Assembly: GCA_934716995.1 (NCBI GenBank)
Contig: CAKUYO010000087.1
Span: 1 to 5,093 of the forward strand
DNA from: an uncultured Bacteroidales bacterium
GTDB lineage: Bacteria > Bacteroidota > Bacteroidia > Bacteroidales > Paludibacteraceae
Direction of reading: 5' to 3'
DNA: 5,093 bases
The translations under genes were made by a program, and so were the position numbers. Positions 1-5,093 of the stretch are shown here, piece after piece. The notes under the pieces are model-generated. The model was given only the letters and a program-made list of their open reading frames with translations, made no database searches and was not told where the DNA came from. Position 1 is the stretch's first letter, and every line of letters starts with the position of its first letter.

Positions 1-332
1 GTGTGATGTGCCATGAGGAAAACGAACTGAAAAAGCAGCAGAAAACAGCAATCATCACGCTTGATAACTCGGATCTGATTACGAGCTATGAGGAAAAGCC
101 GAAAGAGCCCAAAGGAAATCTGGCTGTGCCGCCGTTCTACTGCTACCGTGCGTGTGACGTAAAGCGTATTCAGGAAGCACTGGACAATGGCTGTGGCTAT
201 GATGCACCGGGCAGCTTTGCGGCTTGGTTGAGCAAGCAAACACCGATGCACGCTTATGTCATGCCGGGTAAACGGTATGACATTGGCGATATTAACAGCT
301 ATGAGTATGTAAAGAGTGCATTTTCAAGATAA
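1..332 (+). CDS. Sugar-phosphate nucleotidyltransferase, C-terminal part (5' end outside window)
   Basis: This is the 3' portion of a nucleotidyltransferase that joins a nucleoside triphosphate and a sugar-1-phosphate to give an NDP-sugar in the cytoplasm. The frame is open to the left edge, so the GTG/ATG codons at 3-8 are probably internal. About 109 residues are visible; small members of this family run to roughly 230-300. Family-like signs are a YEEKP motif (codons 87-101), a PPFYCYR stretch just after it, and GKRYDIGD near the end (DIGD codons 279-290), which resembles the conserved G-x-x-x-DIG segment of the RfbA/GalU/MurU-type fold. The nucleotide-binding N-terminal signature is missing from the window, so the base and sugar cannot be assigned. 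UTP or dTTP with glucose-1-phosphate is plausible because a UDP-glucose dehydrogenase gene follows 22 bases downstream. Codon use and GC match that dehydrogenase gene rather than the genes after 1809. Family is fairly sure; substrate is unknown. Confidence 0.8.
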   Translation, partial: VMCHEENELKKQQKTAIITLDNSDLITSYEEKPKEPKGNLAVPPFYCYRACDVKRIQEALDNGCGYDAPGSFAAWLSKQTPMHAYVMPGKRYDIGDINSYEYVKSAFSR

Positions 333-340
333 GTATACAG

Positions 341-349
341 GGGAGGAAG
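341..349 (+). promoter_or_regulatory. Ribosome binding site of the UDP-glucose dehydrogenase gene
   Basis: GGGAGGAAG lies 5 bases before the ATG at 355 (its GGAGG core 8 bases before) and after the stop of the preceding gene. It decides the start: the in-frame GTG at 316 lies inside the upstream gene, and starting there would add 13 residues with no family counterpart before the Rossmann strand. Confidence 0.85.
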
Positions 350-354
350 TAATA

Positions 355-1605
355 ATGAAGGAGTTTAAAGATTTAAAAATCGCTGTGGCTGGCACGGGAT
401 ATGTTGGGCTTTCTCTGGCGGTGCTTCTGGCACAGCACCATCAGGTAACGGCAGTGGACATTGTGCCGGATAAGGTGGAACTTATTAACAATAAAAAGTC
501 TCCGATTCAGGATGACTATATTGAAAAATATCTGGCAGAGAAAGAACTGAACTTAACCGCAACGCTGGACGCAAAGGAAGCATATTCTGATGCTGATTTT
601 GTTGTGATTGCAGCACCGACCAATTATGACAGCAAGAAGAATTTCTTTGATACTTCTGCGGTTGAAGCGGTTATCAAGCTGGTAATTGAGTATAACCCGG
701 AAGCAATCATGGTAATCAAGTCTACGATTCCTGTTGGCTTTACCGCAAGCGTCCGTGAAAAATATCACTGCGACAACATCATCTTCAGCCCGGAGTTCCT
801 GCGTGAGAGCAAGGCTCTGTACGACAACCTGTATCCGAGCCGTATCATTGTTGGCACGGATGTAGAGAACGCTCGTCTGGTAAAAGCGGCACACACTTTT
901 GCTGAATTGCTTCAGGAAGGTGCAATCAAGGAGAACATTGATACTCTGTTCATGGGTTTTACCGAAGCAGAAGCGGTCAAATTGTTTGCTAATACCTATC
1001 TGGCTCTGCGTGTCAGTTACTTCAATGAACTGGATACCTATGCAGAGATGAAGGGACTGAATACTCAGCAAATTATCAACGGTGTTTGCCTTGATCCGCG
1101 CATTGGTACTCATTACAACAACCCCAGCTTCGGCTACGGCGGGTACTGCCTGCCCAAAGACACTAAACAGCTGCTCGCAAATTATGCCGATGTACCGGAA
1201 AATTTGATTGAGGCAATCGTTGAATCGAACCGCACCCGCAAAGATTTTATTGCAGATCGTGTGCTTGAAATTGCTGGTGCTTATGAGGCGAATGACAGCT
1301 GGGATGAGAGCAAGGAAAAGGAAGTCGTAGTTGGTGTTTACCGTCTGACGATGAAGAGCAATAGCGATAACTTCCGTCAGAGTTCCATTCAGGGTGTCAT
1401 GAAGCGCATTAAAGCCAAGGGTGCAACGGTTATTATCTATGAGCCGACGTTGAAAGACGGTGAAAAGTTCTTTGGCAGTCTTGTGGTGAATGACTTGGAT
1501 GAGTTTAAAACGAGGAGTCAGGCAATCATTGCAAACCGCTATGATGTGTGTCTGGATGATGTGAAAGAGAAAGTTTACACGAGAGATATTTTCCAGAGAG
1601 ATTAA
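355..1605 (+). CDS. ugd: UDP-glucose 6-dehydrogenase
   Basis: This 416-residue protein is a cytoplasmic NAD-dependent enzyme that oxidises UDP-glucose twice to UDP-glucuronic acid, a precursor of acidic capsule or exopolysaccharide sugars. The N-terminal Rossmann domain opens with GTGYVGL (G13, G15, G18) and includes KSTIPVG (T124). SPEFLRES carries the expected catalytic Glu147. The central domain has K209 and N213 in the KLFANTYLALR segment. GYGGYCLPKD supplies the active-site Cys265, inside the usual glycine-rich context. The C-terminal UDP-binding domain runs from about 310 to the end. Length and motif order fit the short bacterial class (about 390-420 residues), and no key residue is missing. 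UDP-ManNAc and GDP-mannose dehydrogenases share the fold, but the overall pattern fits UDP-glucose best. The gene starts 22 bases after the nucleotidyltransferase stop, so the two are probably cotranscribed. It is richer in GC than the genes after 1809, with frequent CTG and CGT codons. Confidence 0.93.
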   Translation: MKEFKDLKIAVAGTGYVGLSLAVLLAQHHQVTAVDIVPDKVELINNKKSPIQDDYIEKYLAEKELNLTATLDAKEAYSDADFVVIAAPTNYDSKKNFFDTSAVEAVIKLVIEYNPEAIMVIKSTIPVGFTASVREKYHCDNIIFSPEFLRESKALYDNLYPSRIIVGTDVENARLVKAAHTFAELLQEGAIKENIDTLFMGFTEAEAVKLFANTYLALRVSYFNELDTYAEMKGLNTQQIINGVCLDPRIGTHYNNPSFGYGGYCLPKDTKQLLANYADVPENLIEAIVESNRTRKDFIADRVLEIAGAYEANDSWDESKEKEVVVGVYRLTMKSNSDNFRQSSIQGVMKRIKAKGATVIIYEPTLKDGEKFFGSLVVNDLDEFKTRSQAIIANRYDVCLDDVKEKVYTRDIFQRD

Positions 1606-1610
1606 AGGAG
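1604..1610 (+). promoter_or_regulatory. Orphan Shine-Dalgarno-like sequence
   Basis: AAAGGAG overlaps the dehydrogenase stop codon, in the same arrangement as the real site before the gene at 2612. No ATG, GTG or TTG follows at a usable distance: the next bases run AATAAGCAATATATTCTAAC, and the nearest ATG (1637) is 26 bases away and opens only 10 codons. It may be a relic of a gene that once followed, or chance purine richness. Confidence 0.4.
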
Positions 1611-1713
1611 AATAAGCAATATATTCTAACATTTTAATGGCTGGTCTAGTATGGTTTGAAACAAATTGACTAGTAACTAAGTAATCTGAGCAGAGTTGCA
1701 AGGAACGGCAATA

Positions 1714-1729
1714 AACAATGTACAATGTT
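1714..1729. repeat. Imperfect 16-base palindrome
   Basis: AACAATGTACAATGTT pairs in 7 of 8 symmetric positions around the central TGTACA; only the A1718/A1725 pair fails. Its right end overlaps the first two bases of the TTGACC promoter-like hexamer. This geometry would suit a dimeric regulator site, but there is no direct evidence of binding, and chance is possible in AT-rich DNA. Confidence 0.35.
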
Positions 1730-1758
1730 GACCTTGAGCTATAAGCATAAAATATAGT
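1728..1758 (+). promoter_or_regulatory. Weak candidate sigma-A-type promoter before the glycosyltransferase genes
   Basis: TTGACC (1728-1733) and TATAGT (1753-1758) each match the consensus at 5 of 6 positions, but the spacer is 19 bases, longer than the usual 17. TAAAAT (1748-1753) is an alternative -10 at a poor 14-base spacing. A start near 1765 would give a leader of about 45 bases before the ATG at 1809. The call is tentative because AT-rich DNA gives such matches often. Confidence 0.22.
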
Positions 1759-1808
1759 GCGCTAATAATGATCTTATAAAATTTAAATGAACAGGAATTA
1801 AAAACCGT

Positions 1809-2600
1809 ATGAAAGTACAACTATCAATATGTATTGTTGCATACAATAATTACGATGATGTTGCAAAAGCAGTTTCAAGTCTTGAAGAATATACGCCCTC
1901 ACAAATAAAGAAACAAGTGTATATAGTTGATAATAGCATGTCTTCAAAAGAACAAGAAGAAAACATAGCTGTTTTGAACAGCGTTATTGCTAGATATGAT
2001 GATGTTTGCGTTATTAATGTTGGAGCAAATCTAGGATTTGGAAAAGGTCATAACTACATATTGGATGAACTTGAATCAGAGTATCATGCAATTGTAAACC
2101 CAGATATTATTTTTACGGAGGATGTTTTCTCTCCAATCATTGAATACATGAGAAGTAATAGAGATGTTGGAATGTGTATTCCCAATATTACAGATGAAAA
2201 AGGAGAACGATTACAAGTTTACAGAAGGGAGCTGACGGTTTTTGATATGTTTATTCGAATGTTTTGCAAGAACCTCTTCCCAAAAAGAAACGCGATGCAT
2301 ACTTTGCAAGATCAGGATTATACACAACCATTTCAAGTCCCGTTTGGACAAGGGAGTTTTTTAGTTATAAGAACAGAACTGTTTAAGAAATTGAATGGTT
2401 TTGATGATAGGTTTTTCATGTATTTAGAAGATGCCGACTTATGCAAACGAGTAAATGAAATTTCAAAACTGATGTATTATCCAGGAGCCTCTGTCGTTCA
2501 TAAGTGGGAGAAGGGATCTCATAAGAATAAGAAGTTGCTTATGTATCATATCCAATCTATGCGAAAATATTTTAAAAAATGGGGCTATAAGTGGTATTAA
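1809..2600 (+). CDS. GT2-type glycosyltransferase, rhamnosyltransferase-like
   Basis: This 263-residue enzyme has a GT-A fold and is expected to move a sugar from an NDP-sugar to a lipid-linked polysaccharide intermediate at the inner membrane face. The N-terminus has the GT2 opening SICIVAYNNYDDV, then VDNS (D41-N42-S43), NLGFGKGHN (74-82) and NPDI (97-100), the family's equivalent of the metal/nucleotide-binding DxD. FGQGSFLVIRTELF (179-192) leads to the acceptor-site motif FFMYLEDADLCKR with E207, D208 and D210. The tail has VVHKWEKGS followed by a basic stretch (KNKK...MRKYFKKWGY), as in WbbL-type rhamnosyltransferases, and may help membrane association. No transmembrane segment is seen. 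Length is near the family's usual 260-300. The ATG has only a weak AGGAA (1794-1797 with preceding A) about 11 bases upstream, but the first strand begins at residue 5, which supports it. Sugar and linkage are unknown; rhamnose is a family-based guess. Confidence 0.86.
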   Translation: MKVQLSICIVAYNNYDDVAKAVSSLEEYTPSQIKKQVYIVDNSMSSKEQEENIAVLNSVIARYDDVCVINVGANLGFGKGHNYILDELESEYHAIVNPDIIFTEDVFSPIIEYMRSNRDVGMCIPNITDEKGERLQVYRRELTVFDMFIRMFCKNLFPKRNAMHTLQDQDYTQPFQVPFGQGSFLVIRTELFKKLNGFDDRFFMYLEDADLCKRVNEISKLMYYPGASVVHKWEKGSHKNKKLLMYHIQSMRKYFKKWGYKWY

Positions 2601-2606
2601 GGAGAA
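2599..2606 (+). promoter_or_regulatory. Ribosome binding site overlapping the upstream stop codon
   Basis: AAGGAGAA starts on the last two bases of the TAA ending the GT2 gene and sits 5 bases before the ATG at 2612. It fixes that start: the in-frame GTG at 2591 lies upstream of the site, inside the GT2 gene. The layout suggests translational coupling of the two genes. Confidence 0.85.
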
Positions 2607-2611
2607 ATATT

Positions 2612-3817
2612 ATGAAACTACTTGTTATTCAAGAACAACATTTTACAAAATTACCAAACGGTCAGGTTTGGGTCGATAAGCAGTCTGATACAAAATTTTG
2701 GGAACGCTACTTAAGTGCTTTTGATGAGATAGTTGTGTGCGCTAGAATGAAGTGCGCAGATAGTTTGGGCGTAAAGGCATTGCGGTCAGACAGAAATGAA
2801 GTCTCATTTATCGGAATGCCTGATTTCAGAGGTGCAGCAGGTATTATAAAGCACTATTTCCAGATTCAAAAAGCTCTGTCTTTAGCATTAAAAGAGGCAG
2901 ACTGTGTTATTTTTAGAGCGCCCAGTCCGATTTCAATGGTTTCATATGGTATCGTTCGAAGAAGCGGAAAACCTTTTGCTGTTGAATTGATGAACAACCC
3001 TTTCACACATTTTTCTCCGGGTTCAATGCATCATTTCTATCAACCAATCATTCAGAAATTTATAACAAATCAGACGAAACGTATGTGCAAAGCGGCAAAC
3101 GGCGTTTCGTATGTAACAGATCATGTTCTACAGGAGCTGTATCCGTCTACAGCTAGATTAAATAATAAAGAGACAGAAAAATATTTTGAAAGCTCTTATT
3201 CGACAATTAATATAAAAAAAGAAGACTATTTGAAAAGAGAGTGGCCGAATCAAAGACCTTCAGAAGTTGTTCTGGTTCATTCTGGAGAGATGCTCGATTA
3301 TCGAAAAGGACAGGACGTTTTTATTAACGCAATTGCGGAATTAAAGGAAAAAGGCTATCCAGTAAGAGGAATTTTAATTGGCGATGGACTAATGCGTCAA
3401 GAGTTTGAGAAGATGGCAAAAGAATTAGGTATTTCAAACGCTATTGAGTTTACAGGGTGGAAATCCGGCTTCAAGCAGGTGCAAGCAGAGTTGTTGAGGG
3501 GGCATTTTTTTGTCTTTCCTTCAAGTGGCGAAGGTTTGCCGAGATCGGTGATTGAGGCAATGGCATCTGGGCTGTTATGTTTTGGCTCAAAAATCGATGG
3601 TGTAGTTGAGCTGCTAAATGAAAAAATGCTGGTTGAGAATATGGATGGTCATGCATTTGCACAGCATATTGAACCATTTTTGGATGATTGGTCTATGGCG
3701 TGTGCAGAAAGAAACATACAATTTGAAAAGTCAAAAGAGTATGAGGCGAGTATCCTTAATAAGAGAAGATCAGAATTTTATAAAAAATTGCGTGATTTAG
3801 TTGATGCTCAAAAATAA
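2612..3817 (+). CDS. GT4-family glycosyltransferase (GT-B fold)
   Basis: This 401-residue retaining-type glycosyltransferase probably adds one sugar of the polysaccharide repeat unit in the cytoplasm. The N-terminal acceptor domain (about 1-205) opens MKLLVIQEQHF and has FWERYLSAFDEIVVCAR. The C-terminal donor domain carries HSGEMLDYRKGQD (R231, K232, the usual phosphate-binding pair region), GILIGDGLMRQEFE, IEFTGW, and FPSSGEGLPRSVIEAMASG, which contains the E-x7-E motif (E307/E315). The expected sites are all present, and length is close to the family norm of about 360-400. No signal peptide or membrane span is seen. The gene follows the GT2 gene by 11 bases, with the ribosome binding site overlapping its stop, so they form one operon. 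The protein resembles a GT4 type seen in exopolysaccharide clusters, but donor sugar and linkage cannot be read from sequence. Confidence 0.88.
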   Translation: MKLLVIQEQHFTKLPNGQVWVDKQSDTKFWERYLSAFDEIVVCARMKCADSLGVKALRSDRNEVSFIGMPDFRGAAGIIKHYFQIQKALSLALKEADCVIFRAPSPISMVSYGIVRRSGKPFAVELMNNPFTHFSPGSMHHFYQPIIQKFITNQTKRMCKAANGVSYVTDHVLQELYPSTARLNNKETEKYFESSYSTINIKKEDYLKREWPNQRPSEVVLVHSGEMLDYRKGQDVFINAIAELKEKGYPVRGILIGDGLMRQEFEKMAKELGISNAIEFTGWKSGFKQVQAELLRGHFFVFPSSGEGLPRSVIEAMASGLLCFGSKIDGVVELLNEKMLVENMDGHAFAQHIEPFLDDWSMACAERNIQFEKSKEYEASILNKRRSEFYKKLRDLVDAQK

Positions 3818-3881
3818 GATATTGATGTTATTACGCAGAGGCACGTTTTTGGAGCACTAGAAAAGGGAAAACATAAGAAAG

Positions 3882-4964
3882 ATGAAAAGAGTTTTACAGG
3901 TCTTGGGTTCACTGCAAAGAGGCGGAGCTGAAACGATGGTAATGAATGTCTACCGTCAGATGGATCGTTCGGATCTTCAGTTCGATTTTTTACTAAAGGA
4001 AAAAGTTGATGATGGCTACGAACAAGAGGTCAAGGCATTGGGAGGGCATATTTTTTATGTTGAGAGCCCCAAGAAAATAGGCGTGAAAAATTACATAAAA
4101 AATGTGAAGGCCGTTATAGAACAAAATGGTCCTTATAGCGCGGTACATTCTCATATGAATGTAATGTCTGGCTTGATTATGTTCTCGGCTTGGTTGTCGG
4201 GAATCAATCTTCGCATAAGCCACAGTCACAGTACACGCTTTACAAATTCATTTCCGACTATTATTTTTGGAAAGACCCTTATAAAAATATTTGCCAATAA
4301 AAAGGTTGCATGCGGGCAAAAAGCGGGAGAAGCACTCTTTGGACAGAGTGAATTCAGCGTTATTCCAAATGGAATTGATACCGCTAAGTACTATGTCTAT
4401 GATGAAAACACCCGTAGCATTTTGCGTCGAAAACTAAACATGAAATTAGACGCATTTCAAATATGTCATGTTGGTCGGTTTGTTGATGTTAAGAATCATA
4501 AGTTTATCCTTGAAGTTGCAAGGGAATTGAAAAATGATAATGTAAATTTCCAAGTGCATTTACTAGGAGATGGCGAACTCTTCGATGAAATTCATCAGAT
4601 GGCTAATGAAATGAATCTTGAAGAAGTATGTTTTCATGGGAGTGTAGAGAACGTCAACGAATATCTCAAGGCATCAGATTTGTTTATACTGCCTTCTAAA
4701 TATGAGGGACTTCCGGTAACATTGGTTGAAGCACAGAGTGCAGGAGTTAAGTGCCTGGTTTCGAACGGTGTTCCAACAGAAGCCGATTTCAATCTTGGAT
4801 TAATGGAAGCGCTTCCCCTAGAGAAGGATATTTGGGTTACAAGGGTAAAACAGTGTGTGTCTAATAAAAAAAGAATAGCACAATCAGATATTGAAAGTGC
4901 AATAAGGAATAGAGGATACGACATTAGAGATAGCGCGAATAAGATGCTTGAAGTATATTTATAA
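3882..4964 (+). CDS. GT4-family glycosyltransferase, EpsF/EpsD-like
   Basis: This 360-residue GT-B glycosyltransferase is distinct from its upstream neighbour. Its opening, VLQVLGSLQRGGAETMVMNVYRQ, is the classic GT4 acceptor-domain start with the GGAE loop (14-17) directly after the first strand, which supports the ATG at 3882. HSHMN (89-93) and SHSHSTR (113-119) follow, then VIPNGID (160-166) at the domain linker. The donor domain shows HVGRFVDVKNH (R199, K204), HLLGDGEL, and SKYEGLPVTLVEAQSAG with E-x7-E at E275/E283, then the typical LVSNGVPTEAD. All expected sites are present and the length is normal. It is expected to transfer a sugar to a lipid-linked intermediate in the cytoplasm; donor and linkage are unknown. 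It lies 64 bases after the previous gene. AAAGGGAAA (3862-3870) is a poorly spaced ribosome binding site, so translation may be weaker than for its neighbours. No separate promoter stands out. Confidence 0.9.
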   Translation: MKRVLQVLGSLQRGGAETMVMNVYRQMDRSDLQFDFLLKEKVDDGYEQEVKALGGHIFYVESPKKIGVKNYIKNVKAVIEQNGPYSAVHSHMNVMSGLIMFSAWLSGINLRISHSHSTRFTNSFPTIIFGKTLIKIFANKKVACGQKAGEALFGQSEFSVIPNGIDTAKYYVYDENTRSILRRKLNMKLDAFQICHVGRFVDVKNHKFILEVARELKNDNVNFQVHLLGDGELFDEIHQMANEMNLEEVCFHGSVENVNEYLKASDLFILPSKYEGLPVTLVEAQSAGVKCLVSNGVPTEADFNLGLMEALPLEKDIWVTRVKQCVSNKKRIAQSDIESAIRNRGYDIRDSANKMLEVYL

Positions 4965-4968
4965 AATC

Positions 4969-4977
4969 AAGGGGGAA
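4969..4977 (+). promoter_or_regulatory. Purine-rich ribosome binding site of the last gene
   Basis: AAGGGGGAA ends 7 bases before the ATG at 4985. It is part of a longer purine run with a second AGGAG (4979-4983) that is too close to the ATG to be the main site. A third GGGAGG (4987-4992) overlaps the first codons, but no in-frame ATG, GTG or TTG follows it at a good distance. Confidence 0.75.
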
Positions 4978-4984
4978 GAGGAGT

Positions 4985-5093
4985 ATGGGAGGTAAAAAGA
5001 TAAAAGTTTGTAAACAAACCATATATGCATTTCTGCTTTTGATGTGCCTTATAATTGCTTATGCTTACGAATCCACAATGGTCGGTTCGGGAG
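4985..5093 (+). CDS. Membrane or exported protein, N-terminal part (3' end outside window)
   Basis: Thirty-six codons are visible before the window ends. The N-terminus is basic (MGGKKIKVCKQ), followed by an uninterrupted hydrophobic run at about residues 12-27 (TIYAFLLLMCLIIAYA), then more polar residues (YESTMVGSG). This is either a first transmembrane helix, cytoplasmic end first, or a signal peptide; A25-Y26-A27 would suit signal peptidase I. The start is supported by the strong ribosome binding site and the 20-base distance from the previous stop, which also suggests cotranscription with the glycosyltransferases. In this position a polymerase, flippase, O-acyltransferase or exported polysaccharide-modifying protein is common, but the visible part does not choose among them. 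I do not recognise the family. Confidence 0.65.
   Translation, partial: MGGKKIKVCKQTIYAFLLLMCLIIAYAYESTMVGSG

Larger units (their letters stand above)
1606..1808. other. AT-rich intergenic junction between precursor genes and glycosyltransferase cassette
   Basis: These 203 bases have many stops in all three forward frames and show no recognisable remnant of a gene. They hold the orphan Shine-Dalgarno-like sequence, an imperfect hairpin at 1646-1673 (CTAGT/ACTAG outer stem, TTTG/CAAA inner stem with loop AAA) with no T-run after it, an imperfect palindrome at 1714-1729, and a weak promoter-like pair at 1728-1758. No strong rho-independent terminator is visible, so read-through from the upstream genes remains possible. 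Base composition changes across this gap. Confidence 0.7.

Noticed and set aside
316..354. Upstream GTG start for the dehydrogenase
   Set aside because: It lies inside the preceding gene and upstream of the GGGAGGAAG site that serves the ATG at 355; the extra residues do not look like the family.
1637..1669. Ten-codon frame MAGLVWFETN in the gap
   Set aside because: There is no ribosome site at a usable distance and it is too short to support without homologues.
553..1725. Long open frame of 390 codons on the - strand, antisense to the dehydrogenase gene
   Set aside because: The + strand gene has all the family motifs and a strong ribosome site. The reverse product is Cys/Ile/Asn-rich without recognisable domains, and a biased coding strand commonly leaves its mirror frame open.
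2591..2611. Upstream GTG start for the first GT4 gene
   Set aside because: It overlaps the end of the GT2 gene and precedes the AAGGAGAA site; MKLLVIQ from 2612 is a natural first strand.
3471..3677. Sixty-eight-codon - strand frame within the first GT4 gene
   Set aside because: It is antisense to the conserved E-x7-E region, with no start signal or recognisable features.
3618..3800. Sixty-codon + strand frame inside the first GT4 gene
   Set aside because: It is a shifted frame within the donor domain and C-terminal tail of a well-supported gene; its Met/Trp-rich composition is typical of a shadow.
3825..3860. Eleven-codon frame MLLRRGTFLEH between the two GT4 genes
   Set aside because: It has no ribosome binding site and no attenuator-like hairpin after it, so a leader peptide is not supported.
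3993..4229. Seventy-eight-codon - strand frame within the second GT4 gene
   Set aside because: It is antisense to the acceptor domain, and its sequence carries no recognisable motif.
4634..4924. Ninety-six-codon - strand frame within the second GT4 gene
   Set aside because: It mirrors the conserved donor domain and shows no independent gene signals.

Overview
The window looks like part of a surface polysaccharide (capsule or exopolysaccharide) biosynthesis locus from a low-to-moderate-GC Gram-positive bacterium. A gut-type Clostridia member (Lachnospiraceae/Oscillospiraceae-like) is my best guess. That guess rests on the protein style, the purine-rich GGAGG-type ribosome binding sites and the gene mix; no taxonomic marker is present. 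Every convincing gene is on the + strand.

Layout. Positions 1-332 hold the 3' end of a sugar-phosphate nucleotidyltransferase. Positions 355-1605 hold a complete UDP-glucose 6-dehydrogenase. A 203-base AT-rich, stop-rich gap (1606-1808) follows. Next comes a run of three complete glycosyltransferases: a GT2-type, rhamnosyltransferase-like enzyme (1809-2600), a GT4 enzyme (2612-3817) and a second, different GT4 enzyme (3882-4964). From 4985 to the window edge is the 5' end of a gene encoding a basic N-terminus followed by a hydrophobic segment, so a membrane or exported protein.

How the genes fit together (inference from families and order). The nucleotidyltransferase and the dehydrogenase are precursor enzymes, plausibly making an NDP-sugar and UDP-glucuronic acid. 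The three glycosyltransferases would add successive sugars to a lipid-linked repeat unit at the cytoplasmic face. The truncated last gene could be a polymerase, exporter or modifying protein, but its class cannot be read from 36 residues.

The most notable structural point is the break between the two blocks. The precursor genes are richer in GC (hand count 34/60 at 781-840), and the glycosyltransferase block is AT-rich (18/60 at 2101-2160). The gap between them begins with a Shine-Dalgarno-like sequence that has no start codon after it. It also carries an imperfect 16-base palindrome and a weak promoter-like pair. This suits a modular locus in which a strain-specific glycosyltransferase cassette was joined behind conserved precursor genes. 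I see no RNA genes, insertion sequences, CRISPR arrays or clear rho-independent terminators, and no clearly new biochemical system.
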